From Clostridia bacterium (GTDB taxonomy: Bacteria; Bacillota; Clostridia; TANB77; RGIG9151): a stretch of 47,704 nt of DNA. The stretch's first letter is position 1, and each line of letters begins with the position of its first letter. The stretch covers positions 1-47,704 of the forward strand of contig JAFSUW010000016.1 in NCBI GenBank assembly GCA_017450465.1, written 5' to 3'. The translations under genes were made by a program, and so were the position numbers. This document shows positions 34,889 to 43,886 of the stretch, piece after piece. The notes beneath the pieces were generated by a model, which saw nothing but the letters and a program-made list of their open reading frames with translations, made no database searches and was not told where the DNA came from.

Positions 34889-36000
34889 TATCTTATTACC
34901 CTTCTTGCTGTTACAAAGTGATTTACATAGTAGCTTACATCAAAACTATCTTTTACAACACCACGAGATGAGTTTGCAGCGTGGATAAATTCGTTGTTTC
35001 CAATGTATATACCAACGTGTGATATTCTTCTATTCGCTGAACTGTTAATTCCTGTGAAGAATACTAAGTCACCTGGTTGTAAATCGCTATACGCCACTTT
35101 TACACCGTTTGCTGTTTGGTCACCTGAAACTCTATTAAGTGATACACCTACTTTAGAATAAACATACTGTGTTAAACCAGAACAGTCAAATGTATTTGGT
35201 CCTTCTGTTCCCCAAACATATCTTTTACCAAGTTGTGCCTTAGCAAGATCTATTACTTTTTTGATTTTTGCTGAACTTGAACCAGATCTTGATGTTACGT
35301 TGCCCATTACAAGTTCAACATAGTCTGAATGTATATAACCTGTTTTATCGTTATATGTTACTTGATACCAACTTCCGTTGATATTGTTTATTTCTACTGC
35401 TGTTCCATCAGATAATTTACCTAATGATTCAGATTCGGTAGTAGGTTCTTTTCTTATATTTACCACACTTGCTGTTACCCTACCTTCCGATTTTGCTTGT
35501 GAAACATCTGATGTAATTAAGTCGGCACGAACATATCCTGTATCTGTTCCTTCTAACTGTACTTTATACCAAGTACCATCATCTGCTTCTGTTTCTGACA
35601 ATACTTTAAGTAATTGTCCTTTAGTTGCTTGACCAAGTAAAGTTGAATTGGTCGTTGGCTCTTTTCTTATATTTACTACAGCTGTATCTATAACCACATT
35701 TTTTAATTCTGACTTGTTTTCAGTTACTTTTGCTACTGTTTCTTCATTTTTCACAAAATACTCGGCAGAAATATAGCCAGTTAAATCATTTATGGTTATT
35801 TTATACCAACCTGTCTTTTCTTCAAGAATCTCAGCCGTCTTACCTTTATCAAGTAATGTTAACGTTTTACCTGTTAAAGATGGCTCTTCTCTTAAGCGCA
35901 CCGCACTACCACTTACAGTTCCTGTTGTTGCCATTGAAGATAAAGGTAATACTGTAAGAATTGCGGTAGTTACTATTATCTTCCCTATATTTTTAATCAT
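34888..36000 (-). CDS. Secreted SH3b-NlpC/P60 peptidoglycan endopeptidase
   Basis: A 370-residue exported cell-wall hydrolase, predicted to cut D-Glu-diamino acid bonds in peptidoglycan stems. A signal peptide (1-25, ending SSMATTG) is followed by three bacterial SH3 domains (about 26-83, 98-160, 170-230), each with the R-x-E/K-P-[ST] start and a GY[IV]... end. The C-terminal NlpC/P60 domain has the triad Cys near 271 (FDCSG), His near 327 (SHVGIYIG) and a third residue near 340 (IHAAN). It has a consensus promoter upstream and overlaps comEC. Confidence 0.93.
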   Translation of the reverse strand: MIKNIGKIIVTTAILTVLPLSSMATTGTVSGSAVRLREEPSLTGKTLTLLDKGKTAEILEEKTGWYKITINDLTGYISAEYFVKNEETVAKVTENKSELKNVVIDTAVVNIRKEPTTNSTLLGQATKGQLLKVLSETEADDGTWYKVQLEGTDTGYVRADLITSDVSQAKSEGRVTASVVNIRKEPTTESESLGKLSDGTAVEINNINGSWYQVTYNDKTGYIHSDYVELVMGNVTSRSGSSSAKIKKVIDLAKAQLGKRYVWGTEGPNTFDCSGLTQYVYSKVGVSLNRVSGDQTANGVKVAYSDLQPGDLVFFTGINSSANRRISHVGIYIGNNEFIHAANSSRGVVKDSFDVSYYVNHFVTARRVIR

Positions 36001-36075
36001 AAATTCTCTCCTTTGTCCATCAAATCACTTTGATTTCTCATTTGTCGTACAGATAATTAATTATATACGTTAAGT

Positions 36076-36104
36076 ATTATATATGTCCTTTTCTTATCTG
36101 TCAA
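36076..36104 (-). promoter_or_regulatory. Promoter of the NlpC/P60-comEC operon
   Basis: Exact consensus TTGACA, 17 bases, TATAAT on the minus strand, about 75 bases before the ATG. Confidence 0.9.
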
Positions 36105-36227
36105 GTTCCATATCGGCAAATTATGGTTAAAACTTTAATGGGGCTAAAAAACAGTACGATTCACTTGGCACTACACTAGTTTTAATGCCGTTTTCATAAC
36201 TTTTAATCTGTATCAAACTTTTAACTA

Positions 36228-37199
36228 TTATAATTCGTATTGTGTTACCCAATTACCAAAAGACATAAATACTTGTTCAAGTGAATTTTGAATTTTCTTG
36301 TTATCTTCTATGCTGCCTGCTGCCAAATTTTTGTTGGCTGTTTCTGCAAGGCGTTTTGCCGTCTGTAAAATTTCTATTATGTCGGTATAATCAGTTTTAC
36401 TGATTGCATTTATCTTGTCTATTACAGTAGCTATTCTACCCATATCAAAGCTTTGTATACTATTTATATCTGTGCCATACTGTGCTTCATAGTAATCATA
36501 GAAAATAATTTCATCAAGCGACATAAATATGTTATTTATCTCGTCAATTATCTTTTCTTGAGTTAATGCATTATATCTTAATGCATTTTTAGATAACGCG
36601 CTCGCATCTGCTTCTTTTACAACAACATCTTCTATTCTAACATTATAGCTATATCCAAAATCATCGGTGAAACTACCAGTTTTAAGTATACCTTCTGCAG
36701 TTACAGGGCTATCTGTAAAATCTATCCTTTTGTTCTTCTTTGCTATTATTGCCATTGTATTATATATTTCTGTTGTCCCTGGAACACAATAAGGGCAACT
36801 TTGATATGGCAAGTTCATAAGATATGCAAATTCACCATTAATTGGCGAAAGTGTAGATATATAACCTGTCATCTTTACCTTTTGTCCACTTATGCTTTTT
36901 AAGTAATCTAATGATAAAGTACTCCTAAACTTTAACTCTAATACACCATTCTTTGCCTCATTATTTTCAGGCACTTCTGCTATTTGCTCTAGAATTTTTG
37001 CACGTTCTTCCTGAGTTTTAGGCCCATCTGATGTCTCTAACAGTTGTTCCTCTACAGGTTGCTCTTCTACTGGCTGCTCCTCTACTGGTTGCTCCTCTAC
37101 TGGTGGTGTACTTACCGGAGTTTCTATAGGTTCATTATTGTTATCACATCCTACGCACAATAATACTGCAATCATAGCAATTAATAAACGTCTTTTCAT
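36228..37199 (-). CDS. Lipoprotein with CPYC motif, partner of a predicted metal ABC system
   Basis: A 323-residue exported lipoprotein. The signal ends in a lipobox-like CVGC with Cys18. A Pro/Glu-rich linker has four exact PVEEQ repeats. The central domain (about 80-200) includes YQSCPYCVPG near 132-141, resembling the DUF3299-type domain found beside FtsX/LolD-like transporters, and the C-terminal part is helical. The CPYC pair could bind metal or be redox-active. It starts 10 bases after the permease gene, in the same operon as permease and ATPase. Ligand unknown; a zinc or other divalent metal is an inference from the permease loop. Confidence 0.7.
   Translation of the reverse strand: MKRRLLIAMIAVLLCVGCDNNNEPIETPVSTPPVEEQPVEEQPVEEQPVEEQLLETSDGPKTQEERAKILEQIAEVPENNEAKNGVLELKFRSTLSLDYLKSISGQKVKMTGYISTLSPINGEFAYLMNLPYQSCPYCVPGTTEIYNTMAIIAKKNKRIDFTDSPVTAEGILKTGSFTDDFGYSYNVRIEDVVVKEADASALSKNALRYNALTQEKIIDEINNIFMSLDEIIFYDYYEAQYGTDINSIQSFDMGRIATVIDKINAISKTDYTDIIEILQTAKRLAETANKNLAAGSIEDNKKIQNSLEQVFMSFGNWVTQYEL
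37044..37103. repeat. Four 15-base repeats encoding PVEEQ
   Basis: Four tandem 15-base units differing at single positions, inside the lipoprotein linker. Such arrays change copy number easily. Confidence 0.9.
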
Positions 37200-37209
37200 A
37201 TTTTTCCTC

Positions 37210-38442
37210 CTAATCTTTTAATGGGTCATTCTTAAACGACTTTATGTTCGCTACAAATATAGGAATAAAACTAAATATAAATATTCCAAGAATTATCCAT
37301 GCCTCTAACGAATAAAACCTTAAGCTATCTATTACTATTCCCATAGACGATGTAAAGTTATTAACTAACATAAGTAATACTCTACATAAGAGAACTGATA
37401 CAATAATCGCAATTGCTGTTACTATAAAGTTTTGAATCACTAATACTAAGTTTATTCTTCCCTTTGAAATACCTATTAAACGCATTAATTTTATATCTTT
37501 CTTTGAATCGTGCATATTAAGTAATGCCATGATATAGATAATAAGTAATGCCATTATTCCAATGACTACACATAAAGCATATATTATTTGCTTACTTAAG
37601 TCAACATTGTTCATAATCTCACGAGCAACCACCATGGGAGTAATTGCTTGTATTCCCGCCTGTTCCTTAAGCTCTGAAAGTAAAGTTTGTTGTACCATTG
37701 GATTTTTTGTCTTTACTAATACTGCTGTTAAATCTCCTTCTTCATGGTCATGTTCATGTTCTTCCTCTTCTTCATGTTCGCCATGTTCTTCATCTTCTTC
37801 GTGTTCTTCATGCTCTTCGCCCTCTTCATGATGCTCGTGTGCATGCCAAATGTCTTCTACATTTACAAATATTACATTATCATATGCTGTATTAGTCTTT
37901 TTTAATATTCCCACTACAGTGTATGGGTTATTTTCATGCTTATGTCCTGTTCCTGACACACCATGAGAACTTACAAATGTGCTACCTACACTTAAATTCA
38001 TCTTCTTAGCAACATTTGCGCCAATCGTTGCCGTATTTCCTTCAGTAAACATTTCACCATTTTTTACTGTAAGATTTTCTAAAAACTCTGGTTTGGTACC
38101 AATCAATTTATATCCGCCAAAGTTATCTCCCATGGCAAAAGGTACTGCCACATTTACTCTACTATCTTCTAATAAATTTTCATAATATTCATAACTTATC
38201 TTTCCTAAAGGTGAACCTGTAAAGAACATTGTATTTAATACTAAGTCCGTACTACTACCGCTAGGGCCTACCAATATATCATAAAAGCCAACTGTATTTA
38301 CTATTCCGTCACTTACTTGGCTAGATATGTTAAACGCAAGTAAGCCAATTGTCGTCGCCATTATTATTGAGAGTGCTGATAATATTGTTTTAGATTTTCT
38401 CGTAAGTAAATTTTTTAAGGCAAAACTAAACATTTGCATCAT
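37210..38442 (-). CDS. FtsX/MacB-type ABC permease with His/Glu-rich extracellular loop
   Basis: A 410-residue permease with one N-terminal membrane helix (about 18-38), a large extracellular domain, and three C-terminal helices (about 282-310, 330-355, 375-400), the layout of lipoprotein-release and MacB permeases. About residues 197-237 form a striking acidic His-rich stretch (HAHEHHEEGEEHEEHEED and onward), typical of Zn or Ni binding. The start overlaps the ATPase end by 17 bases. The permease, its ATPase and the CPYC lipoprotein probably form one complex. Related operons in other bacteria have been linked to zinc, but the substrate here is not shown. Confidence 0.85.
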   Translation of the reverse strand: MMQMFSFALKNLLTRKSKTILSALSIIMATTIGLLAFNISSQVSDGIVNTVGFYDILVGPSGSSTDLVLNTMFFTGSPLGKISYEYYENLLEDSRVNVAVPFAMGDNFGGYKLIGTKPEFLENLTVKNGEMFTEGNTATIGANVAKKMNLSVGSTFVSSHGVSGTGHKHENNPYTVVGILKKTNTAYDNVIFVNVEDIWHAHEHHEEGEEHEEHEEDEEHGEHEEEEEHEHDHEEGDLTAVLVKTKNPMVQQTLLSELKEQAGIQAITPMVVAREIMNNVDLSKQIIYALCVVIGIMALLIIYIMALLNMHDSKKDIKLMRLIGISKGRINLVLVIQNFIVTAIAIIVSVLLCRVLLMLVNNFTSSMGIVIDSLRFYSLEAWIILGIFIFSFIPIFVANIKSFKNDPLKD

Positions 38443-39079
38443 CTTCTTTCTTTAGTAAATCTTCAAAATGAATTACTTCATCGAAATATTCTGCTAGTCG
38501 ATCATCATGAGTAACTACAATTATATTTTTGGCAGTAGTTTTAGCGTTTTTCATAAGTAAATCAACAACCTTTTTCCCGTTTTCAAAGTTAAGGTTACCA
38601 GTTGGCTCATCACCAATTATTATTCTTGGCTTTTTAATTAAAGCTCTTGCTATTGCTACTCTTTGCTTTTCGCCACCAGATAAATTTTTTACTTTATTTT
38701 TCTTTTTACTAAGTATTCCAACGCTATCTAGTACTTCATCTACTTGTAAATCTTTAAATTTACCTAGTTTTAATATATTTAAATTATCTAAAACCGTCAT
38801 ATCTTCCATTAGTTTAAAATCTTGAAAGATGTATCCAACATTTTTTAAGCGATAAGCGTCTTTTTCTTCTTGAGTCATATCCGTAATAACGTCACCGTCT
38901 ATTTTTATTTCTCCTGTATCTGCTGTAATTACACCAGTTATCATATTAAGGAGTGTCGATTTACCACAGCCTGATGCTCCAAGTATGCAATATGATTTAC
39001 CATCTTGAAACGTAAAATCTTCTAATACTATATGACTATCCTCGTCATATTTTTTTGATACATTTTTTAATTCAATCAC
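38426..39079 (-). CDS. ABC transporter ATP-binding protein (LolD/MacB type)
   Basis: A 217-residue ATPase that drives the adjacent permease. Walker A is GASGCGKST (34-42), the signature is LSGGEKQRVAIARAL, and Walker B is IIIGDEPTGNL. I choose the start GTG 39079, which has AGGAG 9 bases upstream; the in-frame ATG 39088 lies against that ribosome site. The gene overlaps the permease. It is first in the three-gene operon, and its promoter may lie inside the terminator hairpin just upstream. Confidence 0.93.
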   Translation of the reverse strand: MIELKNVSKKYDEDSHIVLEDFTFQDGKSYCILGASGCGKSTLLNMITGVITADTGEIKIDGDVITDMTQEEKDAYRLKNVGYIFQDFKLMEDMTVLDNLNILKLGKFKDLQVDEVLDSVGILSKKKNKVKNLSGGEKQRVAIARALIKKPRIIIGDEPTGNLNFENGKKVVDLLMKNAKTTAKNIIVVTHDDRLAEYFDEVIHFEDLLKKEDDANV

Positions 39080-39096
39080 AAAAACCATCTCCTAAA

Positions 39097-39138
39097 AAAA
39101 TACGATATAACTATTTCTTCAATAATTATATCGTATTT
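39097..39138 (-). terminator. Terminator of the 795-residue gene, containing a -10-like box
   Basis: Perfect 14-base-pair stem AAAATACGATATAA/TTATATCGTATTTT with a 14-base loop, followed by TTTTTTT and then directly by the ribosome site of the ATPase gene. The first arm on the minus strand contains TATAAT. Confidence 0.75.
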
Positions 39139-39176
39139 TCATTCTTTACTGTTAGTCTTTTCACACAATTTTCAGA

Positions 39177-41564
39177 TTAGTGCTCATACTCCATGCTTCC
39201 CCTTTGGGCAACTCTATCCTGCTTTTCTACCATATCTAGTGAAAATTCTCCATCTTTTTCTATTATTTCAAAGCCATTTATTTTACCTGTACAAAATTTA
39301 CTTACATTTGGTCCTGTAAGAATATTATTCATAACAAATTTTCTGTACTTAAAATCAGCATTCATCCTTTCTACATCAATTTTGCCAGGAACATATATGT
39401 TATTTAACGCCGATTCCCCTTTTACACTCAAAAACTGATTTCCATTATTCTCCCACAAACGGTATTGTTCTGCAAAGTTAAACCCTTTATTTTCTGACGT
39501 AATATTAACAATACAATTATTTTGCGCATATTTTTTATTTATTTCCATATCCATTCCTATATATCCATTATGGTCTAGCAATGCATCATCTATTAACAAT
39601 GGCGAAGTTCTCATATTCTCTGGCTTACCAAATATAATTGGTCTTCTCCTTTTATCATATAAGCTTTTATCCTGCCTTATTTCTTTCATCTCATCCGTAG
39701 TTATTACTTCATAAACATTTAATGGTTTCCCATCTTCATGTTCATTCGCAAAAGTACCTAATTCACGCAAATAATATTTATTATTTCCTTGTCCTATACA
39801 TAGTTCTCCCTGTGCTCCGTGAGTTGCCTGTGCCTCAACAAAATCATAGTCCATATGGTTTTTTGGTCCTACGATTGTATTACGTACTTCGCCAAGATAC
39901 AAATTCCCACCTCTACTGTCTAGTCTTTCTTTAGTCATAAACTCTTTTTCTATAAACTCTCTATAAGCGATATCATTTCTCAATTTCCAAGAATCAATAT
40001 CTGCAGTAAATACTTCTCCTAGATTAAATCTTTCTCCTGCTCTATACTCTTCAAGACTACTTTTTGTCATTAAACAATATTTGTTTAAATTATCTTTACC
40101 AACTTTTTCTTCAAGTTTTACTAAATACATCGATTGTTCGCGTCCAAAATAATCTTTTTCATATCCTTTTGGGTGAAGTATCTGAATTTTATCTTTTTCT
40201 TCTAGTCTTTCCTGTACATTTTCATCAATAGCATTTTGCATATACTTATCTAAATGGCCTATATATCCACCATAGTTTAATACTCTTTCATCAATCATTT
40301 GAGATGAAAGTAGTTTTTGTCCTACGGCTCTAGCATAAGTTGGGTCATCTAATTTTTTTATATCAATGTTTCCTTTTAATAACTCTCCTTTGTATTCGTG
40401 GTCTCCCTGCAAATACTGTTGATACTCTTCTTCCGTTAAATATTGATAATTCTTAAGTCGCACTCCATCTACTAAATCTTCTCCCCATTCTCGAATATAA
40501 AGTATTCCATCTTCTCCTCTATCAATAGGAATAAATTCTGTTTCATGAAACTGTGTTTCTTTTTCTTTAAAAAATTTACTTTTGATTCTCTCAAATAAAC
40601 TTTTGGCTTTTGGAATAACTTGCGGTACATTACTAGAAGACAAAATTTCTTTTGCTACATCATCAAATTTTACCATTTCATTTGGCTTTTTCCCACGATT
40701 TACTATTTCTAAGTATTTTCTTATAAACATATCATTATATTGCTCATATTTTGCATCAGTAAGTGACGCATTAATATCTATAGCATTTAATTCTTTTAAT
40801 TTCCTTTTTAATTCATCTGCTTCTTCAAGTGTAGAAACTCTTTCTATTTCTGGCTTCAAACATTTCGATAAAAATATTTTTTGTGCATCAACAAAAGTAT
40901 TTTCCAAATTATTTTTTGCAAGTATTATTTGTTCCTTTTCCTCATCTGATAATTCAGACATTTTTCTGCCTTTACGTATATTACGAATATAACTATCTTT
41001 TGCATCTATATGATCAAACGCATCAGCAATGGTCCTAAATTCTGGTATGTCCAAATTTTCATGATTTATATATGCCTTAATTAACATATCTTTCCCATAT
41101 AAATGTTCAATTTGCTTTACCATAATTTGCTCCATTGGATAGCTACCTTCAATACTAAAAGAAACATTAAAAGAGGTATATTCGTTTGTTTTTCCTTTTA
41201 ATAGTTTATTAGTAAGCCATTCTGTTATACCTTCGTTAAGCCCTCTACAATTTTCATTCCTTTTTATTCCAGTAACAGCATTGTTCAATTCATCTTGAAC
41301 TAACGCATGAATAAGCTCATGAATAGCTACTTTTTTATATTCATTACTATCTAACTTAGAACTAATTGCTATATAGTTTGTAGAAGATTGCCAATAGCCA
41401 CCAAGTTCTTCCTTACTTAAATCTTTTTCCTCAACTTTATGAACAACTCGTAGTAATTTTTCTCTTACTTGGTCTACAGTAAGATAGCCCTCAAATATAT
41501 TATTTTTATTTAGTTCTTCTATTAGAGTTGATTCTATAAACTCCTTTACATCTATCTCGCTCAT
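39177..41564 (-). CDS. Large HExxH protein with four degenerate C-terminal repeats, unknown family
   Basis: A 795-residue protein with no signal peptide. The N-terminal 120 residues carry HELIH (82-86) and LNEGITEW with Glu111 or Glu115 as possible third ligand, the pattern of a gluzincin metallopeptidase. A charged helical region (about 190-300) follows. From about 355 to 790 I see four degenerate repeats of 105-120 residues starting near 356, 479, 595 and 699; each begins with a Y-L-x-E/L strand and has a D-x-x-Y-R-x-F-[IV] core, for example NDIAYREFIEKEF and ADFKYRKFVMNNI. The gene starts 3 bases after a small protein gene and ends at a terminator. No family recognised; a protease or effector is inferred only from the zinc motif. 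Confidence 0.7.
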   Translation of the reverse strand: MSEIDVKEFIESTLIEELNKNNIFEGYLTVDQVREKLLRVVHKVEEKDLSKEELGGYWQSSTNYIAISSKLDSNEYKKVAIHELIHALVQDELNNAVTGIKRNENCRGLNEGITEWLTNKLLKGKTNEYTSFNVSFSIEGSYPMEQIMVKQIEHLYGKDMLIKAYINHENLDIPEFRTIADAFDHIDAKDSYIRNIRKGRKMSELSDEEKEQIILAKNNLENTFVDAQKIFLSKCLKPEIERVSTLEEADELKRKLKELNAIDINASLTDAKYEQYNDMFIRKYLEIVNRGKKPNEMVKFDDVAKEILSSSNVPQVIPKAKSLFERIKSKFFKEKETQFHETEFIPIDRGEDGILYIREWGEDLVDGVRLKNYQYLTEEEYQQYLQGDHEYKGELLKGNIDIKKLDDPTYARAVGQKLLSSQMIDERVLNYGGYIGHLDKYMQNAIDENVQERLEEKDKIQILHPKGYEKDYFGREQSMYLVKLEEKVGKDNLNKYCLMTKSSLEEYRAGERFNLGEVFTADIDSWKLRNDIAYREFIEKEFMTKERLDSRGGNLYLGEVRNTIVGPKNHMDYDFVEAQATHGAQGELCIGQGNNKYYLRELGTFANEHEDGKPLNVYEVITTDEMKEIRQDKSLYDKRRRPIIFGKPENMRTSPLLIDDALLDHNGYIGMDMEINKKYAQNNCIVNITSENKGFNFAEQYRLWENNGNQFLSVKGESALNNIYVPGKIDVERMNADFKYRKFVMNNILTGPNVSKFCTGKINGFEIIEKDGEFSLDMVEKQDRVAQRGSMEYEH

Positions 41565-41567
41565 AGA

Positions 41568-41777
41568 TTATTCTCCTATCACAATATCTCTTTCACGAAC
41601 TGGTCTTCCATATTTATTGTCTAGTTCATCTATGACATCTTGTTTTTCTTCTATTTTTCCTTCAATTACATATTTCTTTGTACCCTCTATATATGCCACC
41701 CATATGCGTCCATATTTTTCATCTTTTATTTCTTCCATTACATTCATACTTAGTCCATTTAATTCTACTTTTTTCAT
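41568..41777 (-). CDS. Small protein in the stalk-HExxH operon
   Basis: A 69-residue soluble protein (MKKVELNGLSMNV to the end at VIGE) with a beta-strand-rich first half and a Lys/Glu-rich second half. The start ATG 41777 has AAGGAAG 8 bases upstream. It lies 15 bases after the stalk gene and 3 bases before the 795-residue gene, whose ribosome site is inside its end. Family unknown; coupling suggests a partner of the large HExxH protein. Confidence 0.65.
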   Translation of the reverse strand: MKKVELNGLSMNVMEEIKDEKYGRIWVAYIEGTKKYVIEGKIEEKQDVIDELDNKYGRPVRERDIVIGE

Positions 41778-41792
41778 CAAAAACACTTCCTT

Positions 41793-42902
41793 TTAATAAA
41801 CTAATGGGTTATATACTGTAAAATCTGTATTAAATTCGCTTATTTCTAACTCTACTTTTACATACATATCATCATTTGCTTTGGCGTCCTCTATTACCAT
41901 TGTCGCTATTAATGACTCTACATTACCTGTAGCCCTATTTATATAGTATTCAAAAGTTAATTCCTTTATCTCGCCTAATTCTTCAGCTCCTATAGCACTC
42001 TGCGCTGTTCCATTTAACTCCTCCATAAGTCCTTTATACATAACATCATTTCTTAATACCAATACTTCTTCATTTGTTTTTTCGGTATCGATTGTAAAAA
42101 TATCGTATAATGTTTCATCTTTTATAGAAAAATCAGTAAAATCATTTGCATAATTTTTTAGTACTTCAAACGTTTGATCTGTATATGTTTCTTCCCAAAC
42201 TCCTAATTCATTTGGTGTATAATATTTACCTCCTGCAAAATACTGCTCATTTGATGAAACTAAATCAGCAAATTTTGCTTCCGCTACTGTATATACTTCT
42301 TCTTTTGGCAAATCAAGTTCCATATATGTTTTGATATTCATCACATCGCCACTATTTTGATACCCCAAATCTACAGCAGCTGTTGCTTTTAATGTCCTTA
42401 CATCAGCCATAATACGTTCTGTATCTGCAAATACTTGTCTTACTTCTCCATACATTTCACCATCTCTTACAAGCACTTTTGAATCATATGAATCCCAGCC
42501 AATTTTCTTATTTAATGCTTCTCCAACAAATCTTGCAGGTATATATGTAAAATCGTTATAAATTATTGCAGGTGCATCAAGTATCATTTCTTCTCCATTA
42601 AGTAGGGCTATATCCGAATCTATCGTAAGTTCAATATGTGTATCTTCGCTATTTATATATACTTTACGTTCCTCATTATCCCAAATTATATGTTCTGAAT
42701 CATTTGGCACACCAAGTGCTGTAACTAAATCACGAAGCGGTAAAAGCGTTCTAGAATTTACTATTATTGGAGTGTTTCCGTTTTCAACAACTCCGCCATT
42801 TACAACTATTTGTATATCCTGTCTTTCAGTTACATCAGCTGCCATTGATACTGATGTAAATAATAATGCTCCAATAAAAATACCTGCTAATAATTTTTTC
42901 AT
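41793..42902 (-). CDS. Secreted stalk-domain (copper amine oxidase N-terminal-like) protein
   Basis: A 369-residue exported protein. The signal peptide ends SVSMAAD (about 21). Residues 25-145 are the stalk domain: IVNSRTLLPLRDLVTALGVP and FTYIPARFVGEALNKKIGWD. Residues 150-369 are a mixed domain with repeated beta-strands that resembles the lipoprotein-carrier-like fold of DUF6612-type proteins. It probably acts at the cell surface. It is the first gene of the operon with the 69-residue and 795-residue proteins; AAGGAGGAAAATAT precedes the ATG. It is divergent from smpB, and its promoter must overlap that of smpB. Confidence 0.85.
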   Translation of the reverse strand: MKKLLAGIFIGALLFTSVSMAADVTERQDIQIVVNGGVVENGNTPIIVNSRTLLPLRDLVTALGVPNDSEHIIWDNEERKVYINSEDTHIELTIDSDIALLNGEEMILDAPAIIYNDFTYIPARFVGEALNKKIGWDSYDSKVLVRDGEMYGEVRQVFADTERIMADVRTLKATAAVDLGYQNSGDVMNIKTYMELDLPKEEVYTVAEAKFADLVSSNEQYFAGGKYYTPNELGVWEETYTDQTFEVLKNYANDFTDFSIKDETLYDIFTIDTEKTNEEVLVLRNDVMYKGLMEELNGTAQSAIGAEELGEIKELTFEYYINRATGNVESLIATMVIEDAKANDDMYVKVELEISEFNTDFTVYNPLVY

Positions 42903-42980
42903 ATATTTTCCTCCTTAGTATATTGTTCAAACTATTTTCCTATGATGTTATCGGCAATACTTAAATAATACTTTATACAA

Positions 42981-43009
42981 TTTACAAAAGCCGTAAACTA
43001 GTGTATAAT
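42981..43009 (+). promoter_or_regulatory. Promoter of smpB-ssrA
   Basis: TTTACA, 17 bases, TATAAT on the plus strand. Since the -10 box lies at 43004-43009, the longer smpB frame from 43001 cannot be used. Confidence 0.8.
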
Positions 43010-43030
43010 AGTAAAAGAATTGGAGGTACT

Positions 43031-43495
43031 ATGGAATATCCTATTAAAGAAATTGCTTCTAACAAGAAAGCATATCACGATTATTTTATTAACGACATTT
43101 TTGAAGCCGGTATTGAACTTACTGGCACAGAAATTAAATCTATCCGCCTTGGTAATGTAAACCTAAAGGATAGCTATGCATATATTAAGAGTGGCGAACT
43201 CTTTATTAGTCATATGCATATTAGCCCTTATGAAGAAGGCAATAGATTTAACGCTGACCCACTCCGTGAAAGACGCCTTCTTGTTACAAAGAAAGAAATA
43301 TACAAGCTTACCGGCCTTATAAAACAACAAGGGGTTACTTTAGTACCTGTTAAATTATATTTTAAGGGCAAATGGGTAAAACTATCTATTGGTGTTGGTA
43401 AAGGTAAAAAACTTTATGACAAGCGCGATGATATCGCAAAGAAAACAGCCCAAAGAGAAATTGCTTCCCGCCTTAAAGAAAATCAACATTATTAA
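43031..43495 (+). CDS. smpB: SsrA-binding protein SmpB
   Basis: Binds tmRNA and brings it to stalled ribosomes for trans-translation. The 154 residues match the family throughout: NKKAYHDYFINDIFEAGIEL, GTEIKSIR, the SHMHISPY segment, and the basic C-terminal tail (KGKKLYDKRDDIAKKTAQRE). The start is ATG 43031 with GGAGGT upstream. The stop codon is followed one base later by the mature 5' end of the tmRNA gene. Confidence 0.97.
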   Translation: MEYPIKEIASNKKAYHDYFINDIFEAGIELTGTEIKSIRLGNVNLKDSYAYIKSGELFISHMHISPYEEGNRFNADPLRERRLLVTKKEIYKLTGLIKQQGVTLVPVKLYFKGKWVKLSIGVGKGKKLYDKRDDIAKKTAQREIASRLKENQHY

Positions 43496-43496
43496 T

Positions 43497-43845
43497 GGGG
43501 GTGCAAAGGTATCGACATATTTTTTGAAATATAGGTAGCGAGTAGTGGATTCTGTTGGCCACTTAAAAAAACAGAAAATTAAATTTAAACGCTGATAGAG
43601 AATTAGCATTAGCTGCCTAAGCGCGGCTACGTCAACCTAAGAGTGTCGTCGGCTTAGTGCTTGGCGTCGACAGACGACTAACGAAGCTGGGTAAGCTTTG
43701 CCCCAGTAGGTATCTATGAAGCTACTAAAGTGGCAAACCTGTTTGTGGGTGACCCACCGAGGGAATTTTTATACACAAACTGCACTCGGAGAAACTTATA
43801 TGGATAGATTTATGGACAGGAGTTCGATTCTCCTCATCTCCACCA
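43497..43845 (+). ncRNA. ssrA: tmRNA (ssrA)
   Basis: Transfer-messenger RNA of 349 bases, which rescues stalled ribosomes and tags the unfinished protein. The acceptor stem pairs GGGGGTG (43497-43503) with CATCTCC before ACCA. The 5' part GGTGCAAAGGTATCGACAT is typical, and the 3' T-arm is AGGAGTTCGATTCTCCT. The tag frame (43591-43620) reads GCT GAT AGA GAA TTA GCA TTA GCT GCC TAA, giving the tag ADRELALAA. It lies directly behind smpB and has a terminator, so it may be matured from a joint transcript. Confidence 0.96.
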
Positions 43846-43872
43846 AAAAAAACACGCATACGCGTGTTTTTT
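43846..43872. terminator. Bidirectional terminator of ssrA and yebC
   Basis: Stem AAAAAACACGC/GCGTGTTTTTT with loop ATAC. T-runs on both strands. Confidence 0.9.
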
Positions 43873-43886
43873 GATTACAAATTTTT

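Noticed and set aside
37044-37103. Tandem 15-base units considered as a CRISPR-like array
   Set aside because: There are no spacers; the units are a coding repeat of PVEEQ in a lipoprotein linker.
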